64,000 nucleotides of DNA from assembly GCA_017893485.1 (NCBI GenBank), contig CM030366.1, positions 183,175,681-183,239,680 of the forward strand, in the 5' to 3' direction. The notes under the pieces were generated by a model that saw only the letters and a program-made list of their open reading frames with translations, was not told the DNA's origin and did no database searches. Below, in pieces: positions 46,290 to 56,549 of this stretch. A program made the position numbers and the translations under genes. Source of the DNA: Hemerocallis citrina (Eukaryota; Streptophyta; Magnoliopsida; Asparagales; Asphodelaceae). Position 1 is the stretch's first letter, and every line of letters begins with the position of its first letter.

Positions 46290-46660
46290 CGATCTGGATC
46301 GTGTATGTTGGTGGTTCCTTATGCGCTGATGGGAGTGGAGCTGGGGTCATCCTAACTAGCCCCGATAACTTCGTTCTTCAATACTCACTCCGCATTAATT
46401 TTCGAGCATCAACAACGAGGCTGAATATAAGGCTCTCATAGCCGGTCTGTGTATGGCAAGCAAGGTCGGGGCCCAGCGCGTTAAAATATTCAGTGACTCA
46501 TAATTGGTAGTGAACCAGGTATCAGGGGAGTATGGGGCAAGAGATGGTCGCATGGCCAAATATTTGGCCAAGGTCAAAGGGTTGCTAGCCTCTTTCGAAG
46601 ATGCACAACTCCAGCGAATTCCCCGAGAGGAGAATGCACAGGCAGATGCCCTCTAAAAGC
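46290..46660 (+). pseudogene. Second, archaeal-type RNase H domain of element #3
   Basis: WIVYVGGSLCADGSGAGVIL (the D of the usual DGS motif is G at the first position), TSPDNFVLQYSLRINF, a frameshift, EYKALIAGLCMASKVG, VKIFSDS then a stop, LVVNQVSGEYGARDGRMAKY. An additional RNase H of this type between the first RNase H and integrase is characteristic of Tat-clade Ty3/gypsy elements and is the main reason for the lineage call. Confidence 0.8.
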
Positions 46661-46989
46661 TGGCCTCTTCTTCCCTCCAGGGGTTAGAACAAACCGTCTT
46701 GATCGAAGTTCTCTTAAAACCCAGCATCGAGGAAGATGGTCCTGAACTGATGGAGACGCTGCCCCTAGCACTCGAGGAGAATTGGATGAGGCACTTGCTC
46801 GAATTTCTCAAATATGGAATCCCCCCTCCAGACCCTAAAGATGCTAGAAGAATCAGAACCAGAGCCGAGTGATACACGCTCATCGAGGAGGTCATGTACA
46901 AGCATTCTTACACCCAAGTGGATAGCAGACCCTACTTGAGATGCCTCTCCCCCGAAGAGGCCCAGTATGCTCTAAAAGAGACCCATGAA

Positions 46990-47922
46990 TAGGGCTATTC
47001 ATACTTTGGTTAAAACCGATTACCGAACCGAACCGAACCGAACCGAAATTTACCAATTTGGTTCGGTTTTTCGGTTTTCGGTTCGGTTTTGATCCAAACC
47101 GAAGCTTTTTAGTGAGTTCGGTTCAGTTTTTGGTTGGCTTCTAAATAAACCGAACCGAACAAAAAACCGAACTTTTTTTGGACCAAAATAAATTATACCC
47201 GGATAATTCCGGAGGTGGTTGTGGTGAAGCATAGATGGTTAGTGAAAGATTCAATGTATTTAAACTAGCACTTCTTCCATTTAATGTCGAGAATGTTAAT
47301 GCTTCTCTAACATTCATTCTTAGAATTGGTGGAGTCTCAAAGCATCGAGATTTATCAGGTCGGGTATATGCTTCTCCTGCTGCTAGAGAATATGCCACTG
47401 AAAGAGCTGAACAGATCGAATTGGAACTGGGAGGTGAATTTCCTAGCTTTGTGAGGCATATGCTCCCATCACACACTATTGGTGGATTTTGGTTGGTATG
47501 TTTTGAACATAGGTGGATAAAAATGTGTATTGGTCTTTTAATGCACTTCAGAAAATAGCATACATTCACTGTAACCTTCAACTCTTTTAGCATGAGTTTT
47601 TTTTTCCTTGTGCCAATTTACACAATTTAACTATTGAATAGTCTAACATATATCGTGAATTTAATGTTATATAGCTGCAACATTTCTTGTGTTACTTATG
47701 CTAACCTTCTATATTCTTCTAATTCTTCTTTTTGTAAGAGAAAAATGTATGCAGTACTAAAAATTTCGGTTAGTTCGGTTATTAACCGAACCGAACCAAT
47801 AAAATTCGGTTTGGTTCAAACCAAATTTTATCAGTTTCGGTTTCAAATTTACCAAACTGAAAATTTCGGTTCGGTTCGGTTATTTTCGGTTGGGTTCGGT
47901 TTCGCACCGATGAACAGCCCTA
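46990..47922 (+). mobile_element. hAT-type element carrying a B3-gene fragment, copy B (complete)
   Basis: Inverted ends TAGGGCTATTCAT and TAGGGCTGTTCAT (complement of GATGAACAGCCCTA), with a perfect 8-bp duplication CCCATGAA (46982-46989 and 47923-47930). Subterminal CCGAAC / GTTCGG words lie at both ends. It is 933 bp with no transposase and contains a segment of a B3 transcription factor gene. It interrupts the integrase of element #3. Near-identical internal sequence is found in copy A at 18205. Confidence 0.92.
47324..47495 (+). pseudogene. Captured B3-domain gene exon, copy B
   Basis: An open frame 47235-47558 contains HRDLSGRVYASPAAREYA, RAEQIELELGGEFPSFVRHM and SHTIGGFWL. Plant B3-domain proteins of the At5g42700/Os-B3 type have the same order: RDLSxRVYASDEARxYA, a charged helix, then EFPSFVKxMLxSHVxGGFWL at the start of the DNA-binding fold. 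A splice acceptor TTCATTCTTAG precedes the exon and a donor GTATGTTTTG follows FWL, so genomic DNA with its intron edges was captured. The domain is incomplete; translation past FWL is intron-derived. Confidence 0.75.
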
Positions 47923-48979
47923 CCCATGAAGGGATGTGCAGTGCTCATTTGGGAGCAAGGTCCCTCGCCCGCAAAATCTTAAATTACGGATACTTCTGGC
48001 CCACACTCCTTAGTAATGCCGAGCAGCACATTCACCAATGCACTCCCTGCCAAAATTTTGTAACAATTCGGTGCTTACCACAAGCCCAACTCTCCTCCTT
48101 ATCCAGTCCGACCCCTTTCGCGATATGGGGGATGGACTTGCTCGGGCCGTTCCCTCTAGCACCAGGACAGCTAAAGTTTCTTGTCGTTGCAATCGACTAC
48201 TTCTCCAAATGAATTGAAGCCGAGCCTCTAGCAACGATCACTGAGAACAAAGTCCAGCAGTTCTTTTGGAAGAACATTATCTGCAAATTTGGTGTACCAC
48301 GAATCTTAGTAACGGACAATTAGACCTAATTTACGGCGGTAGCCTTTCGCGATTTTTGTACGGACCTAGGCAGCGAGCAGCGATTGTCCTCGATATCCCA
48401 CCTGCATTCCAATGGTCAAGCAAAGAACGCCAATCGACAAATTCTCTCAGGCCTAAAGAAAAGACTAGACAAGTCTGCCAAGGGATTATAGGTCGAGCAG
48501 CTCCCCAATGTGTTGTGAAACTATCGCACTATTAAGAGGACCACCACAGGAGAATCTCCCTTTAACCTCACTTATGGTTCCGAAGTCATCATCCCACTGG
48601 AAGTTAGCCTACCGTCGCCATGCTTGGTTGCCCTCAATGAAGAGCAAAATTCGAACCAGCTTCGGGATAACTTGGACCTCATCGATGAGATTTGTGAAAG
48701 ATCCTCCATCCGTCAGGAGATTTATCAACATAGGATTGAGCAGTCCTACAACAAGAAGGTACGCCCAACTAATCTCAAAGAAGGAGATTTGGTGCTTAGA
48801 AAACTATCAATTTCTTTTCCGAGCAAGAAGGACAAGCTATCACCTAATTGGGAAGGGTCGTATAGGATCTCCAAAGTTGTACGCCCGAGCACCTAACAAC
48901 TTGAAAACCCAGAGGGCAAGAAAGTACCAAGAACATGGAATGCGGATCACTTGTTGAAGTACCAAAAGGGTGTTTGAAC

Positions 48980-49180
48980 ACCGCTCCAAGAAACTTCTAA
49001 TCCTAGAGCATTCCTAAGTTTGTCTTTCTTCTTGTTTAGTTGATTTTTTCTAATGTAATAATGGCTTGCAACTCAGAAGTAGCCACTTAGTCATCTTTAA
49101 TAAAAACAGTTTACTTTCTCAGTTAACCTGTTGTCTAAATGTTCTGTTTGTCTCGCCCCAAAGTGTACACTTCAAATGTG
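48980..49180 (+). other. 3' untranslated segment of element #3
   Basis: TGTAATAATGGCTTGC ... GTAGCCACTTAGTCATCTTT and AATAAAAAC link the end of integrase to the tail repeats. Element #2 has the matching segment at about 17300-17345 directly after gag, which defines the pol deletion there. Confidence 0.65.
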
Positions 49181-49540
49181 AAACTCTCTTAACGACAAGT
49201 TCGGAGTCCAACACTTGGTTCGATACTACTTTAGTTCCTTGCGAACAAGCAGTTGTGATGTAGCTCACTATTCGGAATTGTTCCCACAACTTTTGAAACT
49301 CTCTTAACGACAAGTTCGGAGTTCAACACTTGGTTCGATGCTACTTTAGCTACTTTCGAACAAGCAATTGCAAAGTAGCTCACCATTTGGAATTGCTCTC
49401 ACAACTGTTGAAACTCTCTTAACAACAAGTTCGGAGTCCAACACTTGATTCGATGCTATTTTAGCTACTTGCGAACAAGCAATTGCGAAGTAGCTCTCCA
49501 TTCGGAATTACTCCCACAACTGTTGAAAACTCTTGAACAC
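49180..49540 (+). repeat. Tail repeat family B in element #3
   Basis: Three units with TTCGGAGTCCAACACTTGG at about 49201, 49315 and 49432 (114-117-bp spacing), plus CATTCGGAATTGYTCCCACAA. Same family as at 4300-4975 and 17440-17700. Confidence 0.82.
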
Positions 49541-50936
49541 AGTGTTACTAAGTGAAAGAAGCTCATTCGACTAAAAATTTGCGCGAACGCTACAAATATT
49601 CTTATTCCATTAAAAGTCGAGATACAAGTCTTATTCAAAAGACCATACTTTAAACATTTTATTCTACCAAAGATGGAGATACACGTCCTATTCAAGACTA
49701 AAGAATCCTACAAAACTACAAAGTATCGCCTTAACCTCTCCTAGGGAGTGGCACACTCCTATTTAGAGATACACGGTGACGACGAGGGCCGCTCCTTCGC
49801 AGCCTCCGAAGAGATCTCCAAGCCTGCGAGCCGAGTGGTACCATCGGGACCCATAGACCTAGTTGTCACTCTAACAGATGCTCTGCTAGATGAGCCACCC
49901 ACTCCGCTTTAAGCATCCCCAGGATTTTGCAAAAGATGAGGTGAACGAAGCTCTAACTCGTGAAACGATCTCCCTTGAGCGTACTCACCTCGAGGGCAGG
50001 AAGTGCTTCTGATGTTGCTCCCCTCAGAAAGTCATTATAGACGAAGATTCTTCGCCTCTAACTCAATGACTAGCTCTATGAGTGAGTCATCCGTCACTCT
50101 GATCTTCAGGCAAGGTAATTGGCCAGAATTAACCCCACACGAAACATCAGAGATAGTCCTCCGAAGATGAGCCACCTCTAGACTCTTCTCGAGCACCACG
50201 TTCTTTAATTCGTCCCTCTCGGATCTCGCCTCAAATAAAGAGTGGCGAAGGAACTTGAGCCTCAAGCCTTGGCTATAGCCATAGAAGAACAGGTCTCTTC
50301 GCCTTCATGGGGCACTTCGCAAATTCTCTCTTCGAGATGCCTCATCTCGATATCTCGGCGAGCCAAGGTCAGCCTCAAATAACCCAACTCCTGCTCCGCT
50401 TTAAAAAGCATCTCCCGAGACCGAGCAAGCCCAACTTGGCAATGCCTGGCTTAGAGCGGAGATGTGGTACCTCGCTATCCTGGGAAAGTTGGCCAAAGAA
50501 AAGTGTAAATCATTCCAAGTATAAACAGAGCTATTAGAGGGTCCTAAGCTCAAGTATAACCACAAGACGAGGCTAAATTGAAATAAGAGCTACAAGATGG
50601 TTCTATATTTGAACAAAAGCCACAAAACTAAGTCATGCTTCTCCACAAACAGAATTCATTACTAGAGCAAAGATACAAAAGCGGTGGCCAGTCCGCTACA
50701 AGGCATCGGTACAAAAGCATCCAAATAAAAGAAGATGGCCGAAAAAGAAAAGTGACGAAGATATGAAATAGGTCAAGAGACCACCTCGGTTGACGTTTCT
50801 TGGGGTACAACGACCTCGCGACCACCTTCCTCAGTCGCGACCGGTACCTCCACCATGGCAGAATGAGGTTCCCCCCCCCCCCTCCCCCATCTTCTTCTTC
50901 TTCTTCATCTTCAACCTCAACCGCCTCCTCAGCTAC

Positions 50937-53900
50937 TGTAACACCCCACATTTTATTTTAAATTAAAAATACATTTTTTTGCACGTATGATGCACGTGCA
51001 AATTTTGATTCTCATTTACTAATTTTTAGCATGCATAAGTTTTTTAATTAGCCTTCTTTTGATCCATGGACTAAATTCTAGCCCAATAGGCTAATTAAAA
51101 TGAGAGTCCATTAGAATAATTAAATTAGTTAAATAAAATGAAAGCCCATAATTCTAGCCCACTAATTATAACCTAAATTAGGTTGAACATAAACTAATAC
51201 ATGACAAGTTACAAAAATCTAGTACCCAATTAGAACTATAGAATTGTATTAAAGTTGTATTGTGTGCATGTGCATGTGCACACTTGATTTTTGGTCGGAT
51301 GGTACAAGGAGGGGAGGCCGGTTTTGGCTTGGGGGAAGGAGTGAGTGAATGAGAGTTAAGTTTTAAGAGTGGAGAGAGGAAAAGTTAGGAGTTTGGAGGT
51401 TATAGTATTTGAAGAGTTGGGAGTTAGGGAAGTTAAGAAAATGAAGAGATGGAGAATTAAAATGGGGATTTATTAGGTTGAGAATTTTGCAATTTGAACC
51501 CTAACCTAGACCTATAAATACAACCCCTTTCTTCTCACTCCACACACCAAAAACTAAACAAAATTTAAAGAGAAAAGAAAAGAAAGAGAGTTCTTGTGCT
51601 TGGAGACTCTTGTTAAGAGAAGAAGAACTAGGAGTCCTTGGAGCTAAAAGTGGTGTTCTCTTTTCTTTCATTGTTCAAGCTTCACAAAAGGTGGGTGATT
51701 TCCTACTTTCTAATTGTAGAGATTTCATGAGTAATATAATTTATGTTGATGTAAAATAAGTAGATAAAATCTCATGCTAGGGTAATATGTTATGAATGAA
51801 AATAATATAGTGGTGATTGGAGAGATAATAGAAATTTTGGCTAAAGAATTAATACCGTGGTTCATGTTAGAATGCTGGGAAATTTTTTATGCATGTTAAT
51901 TATGTGTTTTGTATGGAAATTTATTGAAAGATGTCATATTCAAATTATGCCTTAGAATCATGATAATTAAAGGAGAAGAAAGAGAGCAAAGTAATTTTAG
52001 TTAAGAGCCATGAAATGGGTTGATATATGTATATTGCCATGTTGTATTTAAAAATATAAACTCTTGCATAAAAAAAGTTTTGTGAGATTCTCATGATTGA
52101 GAGACATGTTGGTGTTGTTACAAATTTTAATTAGTATAAGTAAAGAACACAAACTAGTTTTATGAATAAAATTCTTAAAATCGAGTTTTGAGAAAAAATA
52201 CAAATCTTTATGAATGAGAAGGGGAATTATTTTAAAATGAAAATATTTTTGAGCTGAAGTGAATTTTATTACTGTTTAAAAATTTATCTCAGTCAAGAGA
52301 AAGTGTGTCTCAAAATCCTAAAAGATTGGATCTTGAATAGACAAGTTTTGTGAAAAAGAAACAATTTCAGAACAGTATGAACAAAAGTATAGAAATACAA
52401 ATCCTAGGCAGAAATCACACTTGGACTTACTGGTTAGCCAGTGAGCACTACTTATAAGAGATCTTGGGTTCGAAATTTGATAGTCACATTCATTTTTAGT
52501 TCTTTTAATTGAAATCCGAATATTGCAGATTTGACATTTAAGGATTTCGGTATGACTATTTAACATAAAGACCACTTGGTCTAGTGGTTAGCGGGAGGGA
52601 CCTTGGGCACTACACTGTAGCAACCCGAAGGTCACTGGTTCGAATCTCGTTGGTCACCTTTTGATTTTTTCTTGTTTTTTTAATGTTCTTAAAAGGGGTT
52701 TTTGGTGAGAAACAAAAATTGGGGAGAAATCCTATTATTCCTATAAAATGATTTAGAACTTACTAAAATTTGTTTCAGAATTTCCCATGTAAAAATGAGA
52801 CTTTAAAAAGGAAATTTGAGATAGAAAGCAAGTAATGATTGAAGATTTTATTATTAAAAAGGTATGACTTTAAAGAGTAAAAGAAATATACATTATGTGA
52901 ATTAATTTCTCTTGAAAGATTATACTTGGTTATTTGGAGTTGTTGCGTGAGTTTAAATTTCAAATGAAATTGCAAGTGATGAATTCATTATTGTTGTTAA
53001 TTTATGAATGAAATTATGATTTGATAAGAGATTTATGTATTGATGCTAAATGGGATATAGAACAAATTATGGATAAGTCAGGGGCATGAATATAATATGT
53101 TTAAGACATTGATTATTGGAGGGTGTGAATACCCATGATTTCATGTACATGAAAAATTATTATTTAGAGTTAGTAAGACCTCGGGTACCGGCATTATTGA
53201 AAGAAAAGATTTGAGATATGATTTGGAGATATGGCCATGGGGCTATCTTGTATTTGTTGAGTAAGTCCGGTAGGAGGTAAAACTAATTCTAGGTGTAGAA
53301 ATTATTCATGTCTTGAACTTAAGAAAATTTAGGCACATAAGTGAAGATGTAGTAAGACTAGGCAAACGTGAGTGGGGCACTCTATATAGTCGGGCGGTGG
53401 GCTTGTTGCGGCGGTTCATCGGGACTATAGACCTAGTCGGGCGGGAGATTTGTTGCGGCAGTTCTCTGGGACTGTGGTTGCCTCGTGGGAGACGAGCATG
53501 TATTTTAAATCCGGGACTATGCGTAGTTGGGTGGATAGTCTGCCGTTCTCCATGTATATACGTATACCGGGGCTAGATGGGCACTTGCGGGAGGTTTGCA
53601 CGATGAGAAATCTGTATAACAGTCGGATGGGAAATTTGTTGCGGCGGTTCCCCATGATTGGGATCCATACACATGGAACGTCTTAACTTTGTCTTATTAC
53701 TGGATAGTTTCATGGCGAGAAATCGAACCCTTTATTGTAGAGTACGTAGGCACTTGCCCTCGGACCTATGTAGTATGGGATACATAGAATCCGAACAAGT
53801 GTGCATTAGGCATTAAGACATGACATACACTTACATGTTTAGCATAGTCACATTTTAACACCTTATTTCATTCGAGTTCTATGTTTGTTAAATTATGGAG

Positions 53901-54228
53901 ATCGTTATATGTAGGGTATAGAGAGGATAACCGAGTATAACACTTTCGTCTGTTGTAAGTGACTGATGTGCCCACAGCTTGATATGCAGGTAATGGACTT
54001 TGCTATGAAGATGTTATGATGAAATCAATGACTTATTTAAAGAAGTTGTACAAGTTATATTTTTGTTGTCAATGTTGTAATCTTTCATTCTTCCGCTGTG
54101 TAAACAAAGATGTAATGAACTCTGATGTATTGTTGAAATGTTTTAATTTTCTTGTAAAATTGTACGAAGTGAAGTAAAGATCCTGTGAAATCTCAAATTC
54201 AGTCTTAATTGAAATTCGGGGCGTTACA
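50937..54228 (+). mobile_element. Solo LTR (3.29 kb) in the antisense ORF of element #3
   Basis: Begins TGTAACACCCCACATTTT and ends AATTCGGGGCGTTACA, with a perfect 5-bp duplication GCTAC (50932-50936 and 54229-54233). A TATA box CCTATAAATACAACCCC is near 51511-51527. No internal domain or coding region exists between the ends, so it is one LTR left after recombination. It splits the minus-strand coiled-coil frame: minus-strand reading of ETAPVA on one side continues as VAEEAVEVED on the other. Confidence 0.9.
52425..52665 (+). repeat. Two tRNA-like (SINE-type) units inside the solo LTR
   Basis: Unit 2 (about 52570-52660) has a box A-like TTGGTCTAGTGGTTAGC and box B GGTTCGAATCTC 60 bp later, and ends GGTCACC before a T-rich stretch. 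Unit 1 (about 52428-52495) has GGTTAGCCAGTGAGC and GGGTTCGAAATTTG and ends TAGTCACA. T-stem pairing is poor, so these are tRNA-derived relics and not functional tRNA genes. I did not find a counterpart in the related LTR at 39185. Confidence 0.55.
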
Positions 54229-56549
54229 GCTACCGGGGCGGTCTCGCCTTCGAGAAGGTCGTAAAGGCTGTACCCCAAGCCGTCAAAACCGGGGACGTGC
54301 GCCTCTACATGCTTTAGTGCCCGAGCAAAGGACTGCTCCATGTTCGAGCGCTGATGTGACTTCGCTTCCGCCCTAACTGACTCTGCAGCCGCCTCCACGG
54401 CCGCCTCCCTCTCCTTCGCAGCATCCTCAGTGGCCTTCACAACCGACTCCCTTTCCTTATCGACTCTCTCTCTCTCCTTGTCCACCCTCTCCTTCTCCTT
54501 AACAGCCTGCTCTTTTGCCATTCCCAAAGCCTCGAGGAGAATAATCTGAGCTGCTTGAGACTCACTCAACTGCTTCTCAGCCTCAAACATCTTGACCGCC
54601 TTAGCTCGCTCCGATCGGTCTCTGTCGCTCGCCGCCTTGAGCTCCTTCTCTTTCTTGGTGAATTGCTCCAACATATGACTAAAATGGCAGGTGATCTACA
54701 AGGATTAAAAAAATTATCTACGTGAAGATCGAGAAAAGTTTCTTATTCAAAAGAAATGAGTTCACTTACCGCCATAGTCGCTTTGGAAATCTCGAGAGCA
54801 TTGTTACCGAAGGTACCTGCCTTCAGCGCAGCACGATCCTTCGGCATTGGCAAGTGCCGCACCGCTTGCATACAGCTGGCGAAATCCCCGAGAATACCAT
54901 CGTGCTTCGTCATACGCCAGTCAGGGACAAAGCTTCTTGTGCTCTTCGGTAAGAATCGCCTTCGCCACAGATGTGAGAGGCGGAGCTTTGAGCGCTAGCA
55001 CGTCCTTGAAGGAGAGTCCTTCGACGGGCGGAGAAGGAGAGACAGATGGGGGAGGTAGAGTAGGCTCCAAGTTGACCACTGGAGTCGTCACAACCGTAGC
55101 CTTCGGAGCCTTGGCAGATTGCCCCGAGGTTGTCCTCTTCCTCTTCTTTCCGTCCGAGGCCTTGTTAGCTACTCCCACCCAGTCGAACAGCATGGCCCTG
55201 AATCCATGTCCGAAGCTTCTGCAAAAAGAGAAAACGAGGAGATGGGTATGTGAAAGAGTTAAACTAAAACTAAAAAACAGAGAAAAATACGGAGCATACT
55301 AGGTCGATCGGACTGAGCCCCCCACCGAAGAGGACCTCCTCGGTTAACTCTTTCCAACCTAAGGGCTCATAAGCAGGGAGTTTAGATATGACCTCACCTC
55401 CTCTGGAGTCAACACCGGCTCAGCCTTTTCCCACCTCGGCACCTCCTCCCTCCACCTCGTGGGAATACTCCATGGCTCGGTACCTCGGATTAAAAAATAC
55501 TTCTCCTTCCAGAATTTGATGGAGTCAAGGTTGTCTATCAGCTTCACACCACGTCGTGGCGATAAGTAGTACTGGTACTCCACCTTGCTCTACCGATGAA
55601 TATGGTAGAGCCTTCAAAGAACGGTGAGCTGGGGCACGACCCCTATCGCTCGGCATTGGAGCACGAAGCCGTTAACATGCCTCCACATGTTCGGTATATA
55701 TTGGACGGGGCTTAGACCGTACCACTGCAACACGATAGTCAAGAACGGTGAAAGAGGTAGACGGAGACCGGCATAGAAGGTGTCGAAGGGAAAATGCACG
55801 TATCAGGAGAGGTCGATGAACAGGATCGAATACCGGGACCCGGGAGAAGAAGACTGAGTCCTTTTGGTATCATAAAGCTTCCCCAGATTCGCACCAAGTC
55901 CCCCTCCGTCAGCATGGAGGGGATGTCGTCAACTTCAGAGTGTTCCCTCGGCATGTTCTCCTCATACGAGGCTGACATCCCATGCACCACCTTGGCCATA
56001 AGGTCAGCAGAGTATTCTCAAACTCTGCTAAGGTTCGACAAAGGGCCCGAAAGCCTACCCAATGCCCCTGCTCGCCTCTCCTTCACCACAATCGTCTTTG
56101 ATGTCACCGATCCTACCACCCCCTTTTCCTTGTCCACTATTGGAGCCACTACCAATGACTGATCCCCTTCGTGGTCCGAGGTGGAGGTCTCACTCCCCGA
56201 AGAAACCCTAGACATTTCGTAAAATATATAAAAAAGAATATATATATTTACCTTGATGTGACAGCAACAGTCGGAATATATTGCCAGAAAATCAAATGCT
56301 TGGCCGCAACCGCTAGTTGAGCCACCCAAGAGCAACACAAAAATTCTCGAAAGTAAAAGTAAAGAATGAGAGAATGGAGTGGGGGGGAGGGTGAAACTTA
56401 TAGAGAGTGAGAGATGCCGCTTGGGCTTCTGAGACCTTTGGGCCCTCAAGACCAGTAAAAAGCCTAAAAGAGCGCCGAATACTAAGCGACAGAATACGTA
56501 GAGGCAGAATTTCAAGCAATGCCAATAGACCTGTTGACCGGTCAACCAC

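Larger units (their letters stand above)
46860..48976 (+). pseudogene. Integrase of element #3, interrupted by a hAT element
   Basis: The zinc-finger part begins before the insertion (LRCLSPEEAQYALKETHE) and resumes after 47930 (GMCSAHLGARSLARKIL, then CTPCQNF). The core includes WGMDLLGPFPLAPGQLKF, VVAIDYFSK followed by a stop, FGVPRILVTDN then a stop, and after a frameshift GQAKNANRQILSGLKKRL-like text. The C-terminal part (48624-48896) has YGSEVIIPLEV in another frame, VRPTNLKEGDLVLRKL and PNWEGSYRISKVV. It ends near WNADHLLKYQKGV. Confidence 0.83.
50030..56215 (-). pseudogene. Antisense ORF region of element #3 (putative gypsy-type 'transposase_28' protein)
   Basis: Read on the minus strand from about 56215: MSRVSSGSETSTSDHEGD; a block with SMLTEGDLVRIWGSF (about 55910); YAGLRLPLSPFLTIVLQWYG and LSPVQYIPNMWRHVNGFVL (about 55660-55780), then YYLSPRRGVKLID and FWKEKYFLI. 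A basic/proline linker (54921-55193) is followed by a coiled-coil block with repeated KERVDKERE words (54230-54674). After the solo LTR comes acidic EEAVEVEDEEEEED (about 50890), and further coiled coil lies at 50030-50265. The RLPLxPF...YGLSPxQxxPN...W signature matches the 'putative gypsy type transposon' domain found in antisense between pol and 3' LTR of Tat elements. Frames shift and at least one intron is likely; its function is unknown. Confidence 0.7.

Noticed and set aside
47141..47593. 150-codon minus-strand frame in the hAT element (and its twin at 18352-18804)
   Set aside because: It is the shadow of the captured B3 exon on the plus strand, which has clear family similarity and splice junctions.
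52570..52660. Functional tRNA gene
   Set aside because: Box A and box B are present, but the T stem and anticodon arm do not pair properly; a tRNA-derived relic is more likely.
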